Shown here: positions 25,646 to 33,222 of the stretch, in pieces
Layout of the letters: every line of letters starts with the position of its first letter
How positions within the stretch are numbered: the first letter of the stretch is position 1
Assembly: GCA_036502625.1 (NCBI GenBank)
Contig: DASXYG010000065.1
Coordinates: 1 to 51,214, forward strand
Length of the DNA: 51,214 bases
Direction of reading: 5' to 3'
From: DASXYG01 sp036502625
Lineage (GTDB): Bacteria > Actinomycetota > Actinomycetes > Streptosporangiales > Streptosporangiaceae
Notes under the pieces: generated by a model
The model's database searches: none
Seen by the model: only the letters and a program-made list of their open reading frames with translations
Told to the model about the DNA's origin: nothing
Position numbers and translations under genes: made by a program

Positions 25646-27238
25646 GTGAGCGAAGCGCGGCGGAGCCTGTGGATGTTCGGGCTCGAGGCGGACGAGCCGA
25701 CGTACGAGGAGCGGGCCGCCCATGCGGCGCAGATGTCCCGGCGGCTGGGCGTCGAGCTCACCGCGCCGCGCATCCCGGGGGCCGGCGACCTCGGGCTGCG
25801 GGCGCCGCGGATCACGCCGCCGGACGCGATCGCCGCGTTCTGCCGGCAGGACGCCTGGGATCGGGCGTACCACAGCTACGGCAACGACCGGTCGCTGCAC
25901 GCGGTGCGCGGCCACTACCCGGAGCCGCCCGACGTGGTGGCCCACCCGGCCACCGAGGCCGAGCTCGAAGCGGTCCTCGGGTGGTGCGCGGACCAGGGCC
26001 ACACGGTCATCCCGTACGGCGGCGGGTCCTCCGTCGTCGAGGGCGTCACCCCGACGGGCGACCTCGGGCCCGTGGTCACCGTGGCAATGGACCGTTTTGA
26101 CCAGGTGCTCGAACTGGACCGTACGTCGCGGGCGGCGCGCGTCCAGGCCGGCGTGTTCGGGCCGCACCTGGAGGACCAGCTCCGCCCGCACGGCTACACG
26201 CTGCGGCACTTCCCGCAGAGCTTCGCCGGGTCCACGCTCGGCGGCTGGATCGCCACCCGCGCGGGCGGCCACTACGCCACGAACCACACCCACATCGACG
26301 ACTTCGTGGAGTCCGTCCGGATGCTGACGCCGCGCGGTTGGTGGGAGAGCCGCCGGCTGCCCGGATCCGGCGCCGGGCCTGATCCGAACAGGCTGGTCAT
26401 CGGGTCGGAGGGCATTCTGGGTGTGATCACCGAGGCGTGGATGCGCGTCCAGGACCGGCCGGTGTTCCGCGCCACCGCCGGGGTGCGGTTCCCCACGTGG
26501 GAGGCCGGCTACACGGCCGCGCGTGCGATCGCCCAGGCCAAGCTGTGGCCCGCGAACCTCCGGCTGCTCGACCCCGAGCTGGCCCGTGCGGCGGCGCGCC
26601 TGGACGGTACGGAGGCGCTGCTCATCGTCGGGTTCGAGTCGTCGGCGGCGTCGCAGCGCGGGCCGATGGCGCAGGCGGTGGACCTCGCCCGCGCGGCCGG
26701 CGGCGTGATCGGCGACGACGAGATCCTCATCGACGACGGCACCGGATCGCCGACCGGGCGGTCCGGCGCGGTCGGCGCGTGGCGCGACGCGTTCATCCCG
26801 AAGGGCGGCGGGCTCGCGGCGGGGCTCGGCATGATCGGCGGCACCTTCGAGACCGCGATCACCTGGGACCGCTGGCCGGAGTTCGACGCCGCCGTGCGCG
26901 CCGCGGCCACCGAGGCGCTGCGCGACGTCTGCGGCGGCGGCATGCTGAACTGCCGGTTCACCCACGTCTACCCGGACGGCCCGGCGCCGTACTACACGTA
27001 CGCGGGCGCCCGCCCGGCCGCCGACCCTGCCGCGCAGCACCAGGCGATCAAGAAGGCGGCCGCGGACGCGATCATGGCGGGCGGCGGCACGATCACCCAC
27101 CACCACGCGGTCGGCCGCCACCACCGCCCCTGGTACGACACCGAGCGCCCCGACCTGTTCGCGGAGTCGCTGCGCGCGGTGAAGCGCACCCTCGACCCGT
27201 CCGGAATCCTCAATCCGGGCGTGCTCATCGATGCCTAG
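25646..27238 (+). CDS. FAD-binding oxidoreductase, alkyl-DHAP synthase / VAO family
   Basis: A 530-residue flavoprotein. The PCMH-type FAD domain (about 95-270) starts PPDVVAHPATEAELEAVLGW and contains VIPYGGGSSVVEGV; the C-terminal part has the THHHAVGRHHRPWY block (HHH at about 485-487) characteristic of alkyldihydroxyacetonephosphate synthase relatives, and ends LDPSGILNPGVLI. The GTG at 25646 was chosen over one at 25583 because GGAGG precedes it. Ether-lipid synthesis is possible, but bacterial relatives include oxidases of unknown alcohols or ethers. It is followed 19 bases later by a MetE-like gene on the same strand, a probable operon. Confidence 0.85.
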   Translation: MSEARRSLWMFGLEADEPTYEERAAHAAQMSRRLGVELTAPRIPGAGDLGLRAPRITPPDAIAAFCRQDAWDRAYHSYGNDRSLHAVRGHYPEPPDVVAHPATEAELEAVLGWCADQGHTVIPYGGGSSVVEGVTPTGDLGPVVTVAMDRFDQVLELDRTSRAARVQAGVFGPHLEDQLRPHGYTLRHFPQSFAGSTLGGWIATRAGGHYATNHTHIDDFVESVRMLTPRGWWESRRLPGSGAGPDPNRLVIGSEGILGVITEAWMRVQDRPVFRATAGVRFPTWEAGYTAARAIAQAKLWPANLRLLDPELARAAARLDGTEALLIVGFESSAASQRGPMAQAVDLARAAGGVIGDDEILIDDGTGSPTGRSGAVGAWRDAFIPKGGGLAAGLGMIGGTFETAITWDRWPEFDAAVRAAATEALRDVCGGGMLNCRFTHVYPDGPAPYYTYAGARPAADPAAQHQAIKKAAADAIMAGGGTITHHHAVGRHHRPWYDTERPDLFAESLRAVKRTLDPSGILNPGVLIDA

Positions 27239-27257
27239 CCCGTACGGAGGAGCGCGG

Positions 27258-28364
27258 ATGACGGTGCCACGGGCCCAGCCGATCGGGTCGCTGCTGCGCC
27301 CGGACGCGGTGAAGCGCGCACGAGAGGACGCCGCGGCCGGGGCGATCACCCCGGCGGAGCTGAAGCGCGCGGAGGACGCCGCGGTCGACGCCGCGCTGGC
27401 CGCGCAGGCCGCCGCCGGCCTCGACGTGGCCACCGACGGCGAGATGCGCCGCGGCCATTTCACCGGCGCGCTGTCCGAGGCCGTCGACGGGCTGACCGAG
27501 GTGCCCGCCGCCGCGCAGGACTGGTACGGCCGCCACCCCGAGGACCGCCTGCGCTACACGCACGGCAGGGCGGTCACCGGGCGGCTGCGGCGGCGCAGGT
27601 CGCTGGCGCAGGAGGAGTGGGTGTACGCGCGTGCGGCGGCGCGCGGCCTCGGTGTCGCGCTGAAGCAGACGCTGCCGAGCCCGCTGATGATGCAGACGTA
27701 CTGGTCACCCGACCTGTCCACGGACGCGTACGCGGACCCGTTCGACATGTTCGCGGACGCGGCCGCGCTGCTGCGCGACGAGGTGCGCGACCTGGTCGCG
27801 CTGGGCTGCCCGTACGTCCAGATCGACGCGCCCGAACTCGCGCTGCTGGTCGACCCGGCGGTACGGGAGAGCTTCGTGGCGCGCGGCATCGACCCGGACC
27901 GGATGCTCACCGAGGGCGTCGAGCTGATCGCGAGCGTCGTGGACGTGCCGGGCGCGGCGTACGGGCTGCACCTGTGCCGCGGCAACCGGGAGGGCCACTG
28001 GCTGGCCACCGGCGGCTACGCGGAGATCGCGTCGGCGGTGTTCCGCCGCGCCGGCGCCTTCGGCACGTTCCTCCTGGAGTACGACGACGCCAGGTCCGGC
28101 GGGTTCGAGCCGCTCGCGGACGTCCCCGACGACACGGCCGTCGTCCTCGGCCTGGTCTCCACCAAGCGCCCCGGCCTGGAGGACGAGGACGAGCTGCTGG
28201 CCCGCATCGACGACGCGTCCCGCCACCATCCGCGCGACCTGCTGGCGCTGTCGCCGCAGTGCGGCTTCGCGTCCACGCTCGCGGGCAACCCCCTCACCCC
28301 GGAGGACCAGGCAGCGAAGCTGGCCCTGGTGGGCCGGGTCGCGCGGCGCGCCTGGCCTGCCTAG
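27258..28364 (+). CDS. MetE C-terminal-like zinc methyltransferase family protein
   Basis: A 368-residue TIM-barrel protein of the cobalamin-independent methionine synthase / UROD-like superfamily. Residues matching the thiol-activating zinc set of MetE are visible: His238 and Cys240 in LHLCRGN, Glu274 in LLEYDD and Cys335 in SPQCGFAS. The N-terminal MetE half is absent, as in small archaeal MetE and coenzyme M transferases. It probably moves a methyl or alkyl group to or from a thiol; the substrate is unknown. ATG 27258 has GGAGGAG upstream. The link with an FAD oxidase suggests a joint oxidation/alkyl-transfer step, which is inference. Confidence 0.83.
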   Translation: MTVPRAQPIGSLLRPDAVKRAREDAAAGAITPAELKRAEDAAVDAALAAQAAAGLDVATDGEMRRGHFTGALSEAVDGLTEVPAAAQDWYGRHPEDRLRYTHGRAVTGRLRRRRSLAQEEWVYARAAARGLGVALKQTLPSPLMMQTYWSPDLSTDAYADPFDMFADAAALLRDEVRDLVALGCPYVQIDAPELALLVDPAVRESFVARGIDPDRMLTEGVELIASVVDVPGAAYGLHLCRGNREGHWLATGGYAEIASAVFRRAGAFGTFLLEYDDARSGGFEPLADVPDDTAVVLGLVSTKRPGLEDEDELLARIDDASRHHPRDLLALSPQCGFASTLAGNPLTPEDQAAKLALVGRVARRAWPA

Positions 28365-28762
28365 TCCGTACGGGCGGCGCGCCATTCGGCGACGACGCGG
28401 TCCACGTCGTACGGGACGAGGTTCAGCGGCGGGCCCGTCTGGGGGCGGCGGATGGCGTCGCGGATCGTGTCGTTGACCTGCTCGATGATGCGGCGCACCT
28501 CCGCCTCGGAGCCGGCCGCGCGGGCGGCGGCGAGGGCGTCCTCGGCCTCCTTGCGCACGGCGAGGCTCGGCGGGAGGTTCGCGATGCCCTCGCGGCGCAG
28601 CTTGTCGTTGATCCACCACATCTCGTCGCGCGGCCGGCCGGCGTCCGGAATCGGCTTGCCCTTGCCGGGGAGGTCGTCGAACGCGCCGCGCTCCTCGGCC
28701 TCCCTGATCTGCCGGTCCACCCACGACTCGAAGCTCACGCCCGGCGGCTTGCGTTCCGTCAT
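28361..28762 (-). CDS. DUF1992 (DnaJ homologue C28 conserved domain) protein
   Basis: A 133-residue protein with the typical start SFESWVDRQIREAEERGAFDDLPGKGKPI (about 9-38), followed by WWINDKLRREG and a helical tail. This is the DUF1992/DNAJC28-conserved domain; bacterial function is unknown. ATG 28762 follows GGGAGGTC. Its stop shares CTAG with the convergent MetE-like gene. Confidence 0.88.
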   Translation of the reverse strand: MTERKPPGVSFESWVDRQIREAEERGAFDDLPGKGKPIPDAGRPRDEMWWINDKLRREGIANLPPSLAVRKEAEDALAAARAAGSEAEVRRIIEQVNDTIRDAIRRPQTGPPLNLVPYDVDRVVAEWRAARTD

Positions 28763-28833
28763 CCCCGACCTCCCTGCGTCCGGCCGTCGTACGCCAAGTC
28801 TCGCCGACGCCCGCGCCGCCGTCGATCCGGGGG

Positions 28834-29490
28834 CTACCCGGCGGCGCGGCCCGGCCGGGCGCGGCGGGGTGTGGCCCGTACGGACCGGTCGGATCCGCGT
28901 AGCCCGTTGAGCGCCGTACGGACCAGGGTGTCGGCGTACTTCGTGGTCAGCGGGGCGCCGCGCTGCAGCCAGCGGTTCAGCAGCGGGCCCCACAGGAGGT
29001 CGATGGCGACGTCGAGGTCGAGGTCCGGCGGGAGCTGGCCCGCGCGCTGTGCGCTGCGCAGCCGGTGCTTGCGGCGCTCGCGTACGGGGCCCTCCAGGCG
29101 TTCCGCGTACGCCGCGGCCAGCTCCGGGTCGTGCAGGATCTCCGTGTTGAGTGCGCGCAGCGGCTCGTCGTACCGGGGGTCGTTGAGCTCCAGCACTGCC
29201 GTGCGCAGCACCTTCTTGAGGTCCGCCTCCAGGTCGCCGGTGTCCGGCAGCGGGCGGACGCCCTGGCCCTCGGCGCGCGCCACGAACGCGTCGAACAGCA
29301 CCGCGCCCTTGGACGGCCACCAGCGGTAGATCGTCTGCTTGCCGACCCCCGCGCGCGCCGCGATGCCCTCGATGCTGAGCCGCGCGTAGCCCACCTTCCC
29401 GGCTAGTTCGAACGCCGCGGTCAAGATCGCTCGACGCGACGCCTCACTCCGGCGAGAGGCATCCGGGCTGGTCCTGCGCTTCCCTGGCAT
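28834..29490 (-). CDS. TetR-family regulator
   Basis: A 218-residue TetR protein. The HTH region ILTAAFELAGKVGYARLSIEGIAARAGVGKQTIYRWW (about 22-58) is clear; the C-terminal domain (about 85-200) is of the helical type common in actinobacteria, followed by a basic tail. It is divergent from the CMD-SDR operon, and a palindrome lies 26 bases before its ATG, so it probably represses itself and that operon. Confidence 0.88.
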   Translation of the reverse strand: MPGKRRTSPDASRRSEASRRAILTAAFELAGKVGYARLSIEGIAARAGVGKQTIYRWWPSKGAVLFDAFVARAEGQGVRPLPDTGDLEADLKKVLRTAVLELNDPRYDEPLRALNTEILHDPELAAAYAERLEGPVRERRKHRLRSAQRAGQLPPDLDLDVAIDLLWGPLLNRWLQRGAPLTTKYADTLVRTALNGLRGSDRSVRATPRRARPGRAAG

Positions 29491-29515
29491 CCGCCGAACC
29501 TACCAAGCCATAGAC

Positions 29516-29530
29516 GAGACGGTCCGTCTC
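29516..29530. promoter_or_regulatory. TetR-type operator palindrome
   Basis: GAGACGG, T, CCGTCTC is a perfect 7-bp inverted repeat in the divergent gap between the TetR gene and the CMD gene. Size and place fit a TetR operator. Confidence 0.65.
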
Positions 29531-29641
29531 ACACGCGGGACACGGCGTCTCGCGCGGGATCAGGCTGCGCGTACGGGATCTTTCCCGGGCGCGGGGCGGT
29601 CTCGTACGCTTCGCAGGTCGCCGAGCGCGGAGGAGGCCCAG

Positions 29642-30190
29642 ATGGGCGAGGTCCGGATCAGCCCCGTCGAGGAATGGCCGGAGGACGCGCGCGCCGCGCT
29701 GGAGCGGCTGGCCGGGCCCGACGGCGCCGTGCCCAGCGTCTTCACCACCCTCGCCCGCCACCCCCACCTGTTCAACCGCTGGCTCGGCCTGGGCAACCAC
29801 GTCCTGAACGCGTCCACCCTGCCCGCCCGTACACGCGAACTGGTCATCCTCAGGACCGCGGCGCGCACGGGCGCGGCGTACGAATGGGCGCACCACACGG
29901 TGATCGGCCGCCGCGCGGGCCTGACGGACGAGGAGATCGCCCGAATCGCGTCCGGCGAGGCCTCCGGCTGGGCGGCCACCGACCTGTCCGTCCTCCGCGC
30001 CGTCGACGAACTCCACGAGACCAGCCACGTCTCCGATGCGACCTGGTCCGAACTAGCCCGTACGTGGGAGCCCGAACAGCTCATGGACCTCGTCATGACC
30101 ACCGGCTTCTACACGATGACCGCCATGGCCCTGAACGCCTTCGGCGTCGCGGTGGAACCCGGCTTCGAGGAGCCGGGGCCGCGCGCGTGA
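29642..30190 (+). CDS. Carboxymuconolactone decarboxylase (CMD/AhpD-like) family protein
   Basis: A 182-residue CMD-family protein. The core RELVILRTAARTGAAYEWAHHTVIGRRAGL (about 62-91) fits the family. The CxxC pair used by AhpD peroxidases is absent and the protein has no cysteine at all, so it is not a thiol peroxidase; a decarboxylase or hydrolase-like role is more likely. ATG 29642 follows GGAGGAGG. The next gene starts inside its stop (GTGA), so the two are co-translated. Confidence 0.85.
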   Translation: MGEVRISPVEEWPEDARAALERLAGPDGAVPSVFTTLARHPHLFNRWLGLGNHVLNASTLPARTRELVILRTAARTGAAYEWAHHTVIGRRAGLTDEEIARIASGEASGWAATDLSVLRAVDELHETSHVSDATWSELARTWEPEQLMDLVMTTGFYTMTAMALNAFGVAVEPGFEEPGPRA

Positions 30191-31065
30191 CCGGGGAGGC
30201 CGCGGTGGGGCCGCGCGACGGGCGGCTCGACGGGCGGGTCGCGCTCGTGACCGGCGGCGGCCAGACCCCGGGCGCCAACATCGGCAACGGCCGGGCGACC
30301 GCGATCCTGCTCGCGGGCCGGGGCGCGTCCGTGGTGGTCCTGGACCGCGACGAGGCGTCCGCGGCCGAGACCGCACGGATGATCACCGCGGACGGCGGAT
30401 CCGCCGTCGCCCTCCCCGGCGACGTCACCAGCGCGCGCGACTGGCGCACGGCCGTAGCCGCCTGCCTGGACGGATACGGCCGCCTCGACATCGTCCACCA
30501 CAACGTGGGCATCGGGTCTCCGCCTGGGGGCGTCCCGGCGGCCGGTACGGCGGGGTCCGGTGATGGGGACGGGGCGGATCTCGACGGGTGGGGCGCGGTG
30601 ATGGCGGTCAATGCCGGGAGTGCCGTGCTGATGGCGCGCGCGGCGCTGCCCGCCATGCGGGAGGCCGGGCACGGGGTGATCACGATCGTGTCCTCGATCG
30701 CGGCGGTCACCGCCACCACGTCCGCGCGGGCCAACACCCCCATCGCGTACCGCATGTCCAAGGCCGCCCTGAACAGCTACACCCGCGCCCTGGCCTTGGA
30801 GAACGCCCGCCACGGCATCCGCGTCAACGCGATCATGCCCGGCCTCATCGACACCCCCATGGGCGTGGACACCGCCGCCCGCGCCCGCGGCGTCGACCGC
30901 GACACGTACGCCGCCCGCCGCGATGAAGCGGTCCCGCTCCGCGGCGGCATGGGCTCCGCCTGGGACGTCGCCCACGCCGCCGCCTTCCTGGCCGGCGACG
31001 AGGCCGCGTTCATCACGGGCGTGGTCCTGGCGGTCGACGGCGGCCAGTCAGCCCGCTCGGGCTAG
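30187..31065 (+). CDS. Short-chain dehydrogenase/reductase (SDR)
   Basis: A 292-residue classical-type SDR. The nucleotide motif appears as VTGGGQTPGANIGNG, with the adenine-side Asp in VVVLDRD, then HHNVG in place of NNAG, the catalytic Ser in SSIAA and Tyr/Lys in YRMSK. A Gly/Ala-rich insert (GGVPAAGTAGSGDGDGAD) follows the fourth strand. The acidic residue after strand two points to NAD(H). GTG 30187 overlaps the CMD stop. It oxidises or reduces an unknown alcohol/ketone, probably in one pathway with the CMD protein. Confidence 0.88.
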   Translation: MTGEAAVGPRDGRLDGRVALVTGGGQTPGANIGNGRATAILLAGRGASVVVLDRDEASAAETARMITADGGSAVALPGDVTSARDWRTAVAACLDGYGRLDIVHHNVGIGSPPGGVPAAGTAGSGDGDGADLDGWGAVMAVNAGSAVLMARAALPAMREAGHGVITIVSSIAAVTATTSARANTPIAYRMSKAALNSYTRALALENARHGIRVNAIMPGLIDTPMGVDTAARARGVDRDTYAARRDEAVPLRGGMGSAWDVAHAAAFLAGDEAAFITGVVLAVDGGQSARSG

Positions 31066-31077
31066 GGCGTACGGGCG

Positions 31078-31097
31078 GGGGCCCCGGACGGGGTCCC
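31078..31097 (+). terminator. Hairpin after the SDR gene
   Basis: GGGGCCCC (31078-31085) pairs with GGGGTCCC (31090-31097), 8 bp with one G-T pair and loop GGAC, 12 bases after the stop. The rest of the 31066-31300 gap is GC-rich with runs of GGGT/GCCC and shows no gene. Confidence 0.5.
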
Positions 31098-31300
31098 ATG
31101 CCGCCGCGGAGCGGAACCGGCCTGGTGGGGTCAGCCCGCGCGGCTCTCCCTCTCGGGCTGGCTCAGGTGGGTCCGCCCGGGTGGGTCTGCCCGTGCGGGT
31201 CGGGTTCTGGGGGGTGCTTCGTACGGCTACCACCCCGAGCCCGCTCGGCGGGATCAGTCCGTATGGGCCAGGTCCCCGGGGCTATGGTCGCCCTGCTGGG

Positions 31301-31588
31301 TCATCCGGTGTAGTTGGGCTGGTGGGGGATGGCGTGGGGGGCGTGGCCGGGGGAGCTGGGGACCGGGTGGGGGCGCTTGGGGCCGGAGGTGGGGGCCGGG
31401 GCGGCCGTGGAGGTGGGGGCCGGGGCGGGGTGTTCGGGGTGCGAAGTGGGGATGGGGGCCGTCGAAGTGGGGTGGGGGGCCTTCGAAGCGGGGGCGTGGG
31501 GGTGGGTGGTGGCTAGGGCGGTGCCGGTCGCGGCGGTGAGGATGGTCGCGGTGGCTATGGCGGTGGGGATGAGGTGCTTCGCGCGCAT
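31301..31588 (-). CDS. Small secreted proline-rich protein
   Basis: A 95-residue protein. Residues 1-26 (MRAKHLIPTAIATATILTAATGTALA) are a signal peptide; the mature part is almost entirely Pro, His, Ala, Ser and Thr (APAPTSTAAPAPTSGPKRPHP and similar), likely disordered, with no cysteines. ATG 31588 follows AAAGGA. It starts 26 bases after the L,D-transpeptidase stop, so the two are probably co-transcribed, suggesting a cell-wall or spacer role. No family recognised. Confidence 0.65.
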   Translation of the reverse strand: MRAKHLIPTAIATATILTAATGTALATTHPHAPASKAPHPTSTAPIPTSHPEHPAPAPTSTAAPAPTSGPKRPHPVPSSPGHAPHAIPHQPNYTG

Positions 31589-31614
31589 GGGGTTCCTTTC
31601 GGGTGTCTCGGGGG

Positions 31615-32400
31615 TCACGTCTGGACGGTGACCGGGGTGCCGAGGACGAGGTTGCGGGCCATCCAGGTGATGTCCGGGTTGCGGAGGCGGATACAGCCGT
31701 GGCTGACGCGGTGTCCGACCAGGCCCGGGTGGTTCGTGCCGTGCAGGGCGAGCTGGCCGGGGCCGCCGGCGAAGCGGTGCAGCTTGGGTGAGTGGCCGCT
31801 GAGCCCGTACGCGTACGGGCCGTAGTCGCCGTGCGGGTCGGGGGCGCGGAGAAGCTCGGTGAAGTAGTAGTGGCCCGGCGGGGTGGGGGTGTCGCGGGTG
31901 CCCACGGCGATCTGGCCCGTACGGATCACGCGGGCGCCGTCGTACACGGTGAAGCGCAGCGCGCCGAGGCGCACGGTGACGTGCCGGGTGGTCGTGGTGA
32001 GGGTGACGTCGGACGCGCGGACCCACCCCCGGCTGCCGTTCGGCCGCATGGGCAGCAGCGCTTCGAGCCAGCCGCCCGAGCGTCGGGTGACCAGCAGCAC
32101 GCGGGGCGCGCCGTACGCGTTGGGGCTGGCCAGGGTGGTGCGGCGGGCGCCGCCGGGCGCGGCGTACACGGGGAGGCGGCCGCCGCGCGCCCGCGCGATC
32201 TCCGCGCCGGCCGGTCCCGGACGCGCCGTGGTGGCCCGTACGGGCGGGGCGGTGGCGCGCGCCGCGGCACCACCGCAGCCCGCCGCCATGACGGCCAAGG
32301 CCAGCGCGCCGAGACAGCGACCCGCTGAGGCCACCGCATGTCCGGCCGCGTTGCCGGGGTGGTGCTCCGGAGTGCGCCGGGGTGGGGTGGTGTCGGGCAT
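31615..32400 (-). CDS. L,D-transpeptidase (YkuD domain), probable lipoprotein
   Basis: A 261-residue envelope enzyme. After an N-terminal region, a hydrophobic stretch ending MAAGC (Cys42) looks like a lipobox. An SH3-like segment (about 65-135) precedes the YkuD domain (about 140-261), whose active site HGTNHPGLVGHRVSHGCIRL contains the catalytic Cys at 236. It should form 3-3 peptidoglycan cross-links or anchor proteins to the wall outside the membrane. The start is uncertain: ATG 32400, ATG 32448 and an internal GTG near 32336 all lack a good ribosome site. It is divergent from a two-component system, which may sense envelope state. Confidence 0.85.
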   Translation of the reverse strand: MPDTTPPRRTPEHHPGNAAGHAVASAGRCLGALALAVMAAGCGGAAARATAPPVRATTARPGPAGAEIARARGGRLPVYAAPGGARRTTLASPNAYGAPRVLLVTRRSGGWLEALLPMRPNGSRGWVRASDVTLTTTTRHVTVRLGALRFTVYDGARVIRTGQIAVGTRDTPTPPGHYYFTELLRAPDPHGDYGPYAYGLSGHSPKLHRFAGGPGQLALHGTNHPGLVGHRVSHGCIRLRNPDITWMARNLVLGTPVTVQT

Positions 32401-32523
32401 GGGATGGGATGGTGTCCGGCTGATGTGAAGAAGCTGTTGGGGCGCCATGATGATCCGGTTAGTCCGCTGTGCGGGTGACGTGCGGGCTCGTACGCTCGAT
32501 GGGCTGATACGGACGGGAGCGGC

Positions 32524-33222
32524 ATGGGTGCGCACATCCTGGTGGCGGAGGACGATCCGAAGCAGGCCGAGCTGGTGCGGCGGTATCTGGAGCGGGAGGG
32601 CCACACCACGGTCGTCACGCACGACGGGCGGGCCGCGCTGGACGAGGCACGCGCGCGCCGGCCCGATCTGGTGGTACTCGATGTGATGATGCCGCGCGTG
32701 GACGGCCTCGACGTCTGCCGGGTGCTGCGCGCGGAGTCCGACGTCGCCGTGCTGATGCTCACCGCGCGCACCACCGAGGACGACCTGCTCCTCGGGCTCG
32801 ACCTGGGCGCCGATGACTACATGACCAAGCCGTACAGCCCGCGCGAGCTGATGGCCCGGGTGCGCACGCTCCTGCGCCGCACACGCCCCGCGGCCACGGA
32901 GGAGCCCGACGTGTTCGCCGTGGGGCCGCTCCGCGTGGACGCCGTACGGCACACCGTGACCATGGACGGGCGCCCGGTGCCCTGCACGCCCGCGGAGTTC
33001 CGCGTGCTCCAGACGCTGGCCGCCGAGCCGGAGCGGGTGTTCACCCGGGGCCAGCTCCTGGAGGGGATCAACGGGTTCGGCCGGTTCATCACCGAGCGCA
33101 CCGTGGACGTCCACGTCATGAACCTGCGCCGGAAGCTGGAGCCGGACCCGCGCCGCCCGGCGTACCTGGTCACGGTGTACGGCGTGGGCTACAAGCTGAC
33201 CGAACCGGCCCATGGGGGCTAG
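32524..33222 (+). CDS. OmpR-family response regulator
   Basis: A 232-residue two-component regulator. The receiver domain (1-118) has EDD (9-11), the phospho-acceptor Asp53 in VVLDVMMPRVDG and Lys in TKPYSP; the winged-helix DNA-binding domain (about 135-228) ends VTVYGVGYKL. ATG 32524 follows GGGAGCGG. The kinase gene starts inside its end (11-bp overlap), so they are a cognate pair. Targets may include the divergent L,D-transpeptidase gene. Confidence 0.93.
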   Translation: MGAHILVAEDDPKQAELVRRYLEREGHTTVVTHDGRAALDEARARRPDLVVLDVMMPRVDGLDVCRVLRAESDVAVLMLTARTTEDDLLLGLDLGADDYMTKPYSPRELMARVRTLLRRTRPAATEEPDVFAVGPLRVDAVRHTVTMDGRPVPCTPAEFRVLQTLAAEPERVFTRGQLLEGINGFGRFITERTVDVHVMNLRRKLEPDPRRPAYLVTVYGVGYKLTEPAHGG

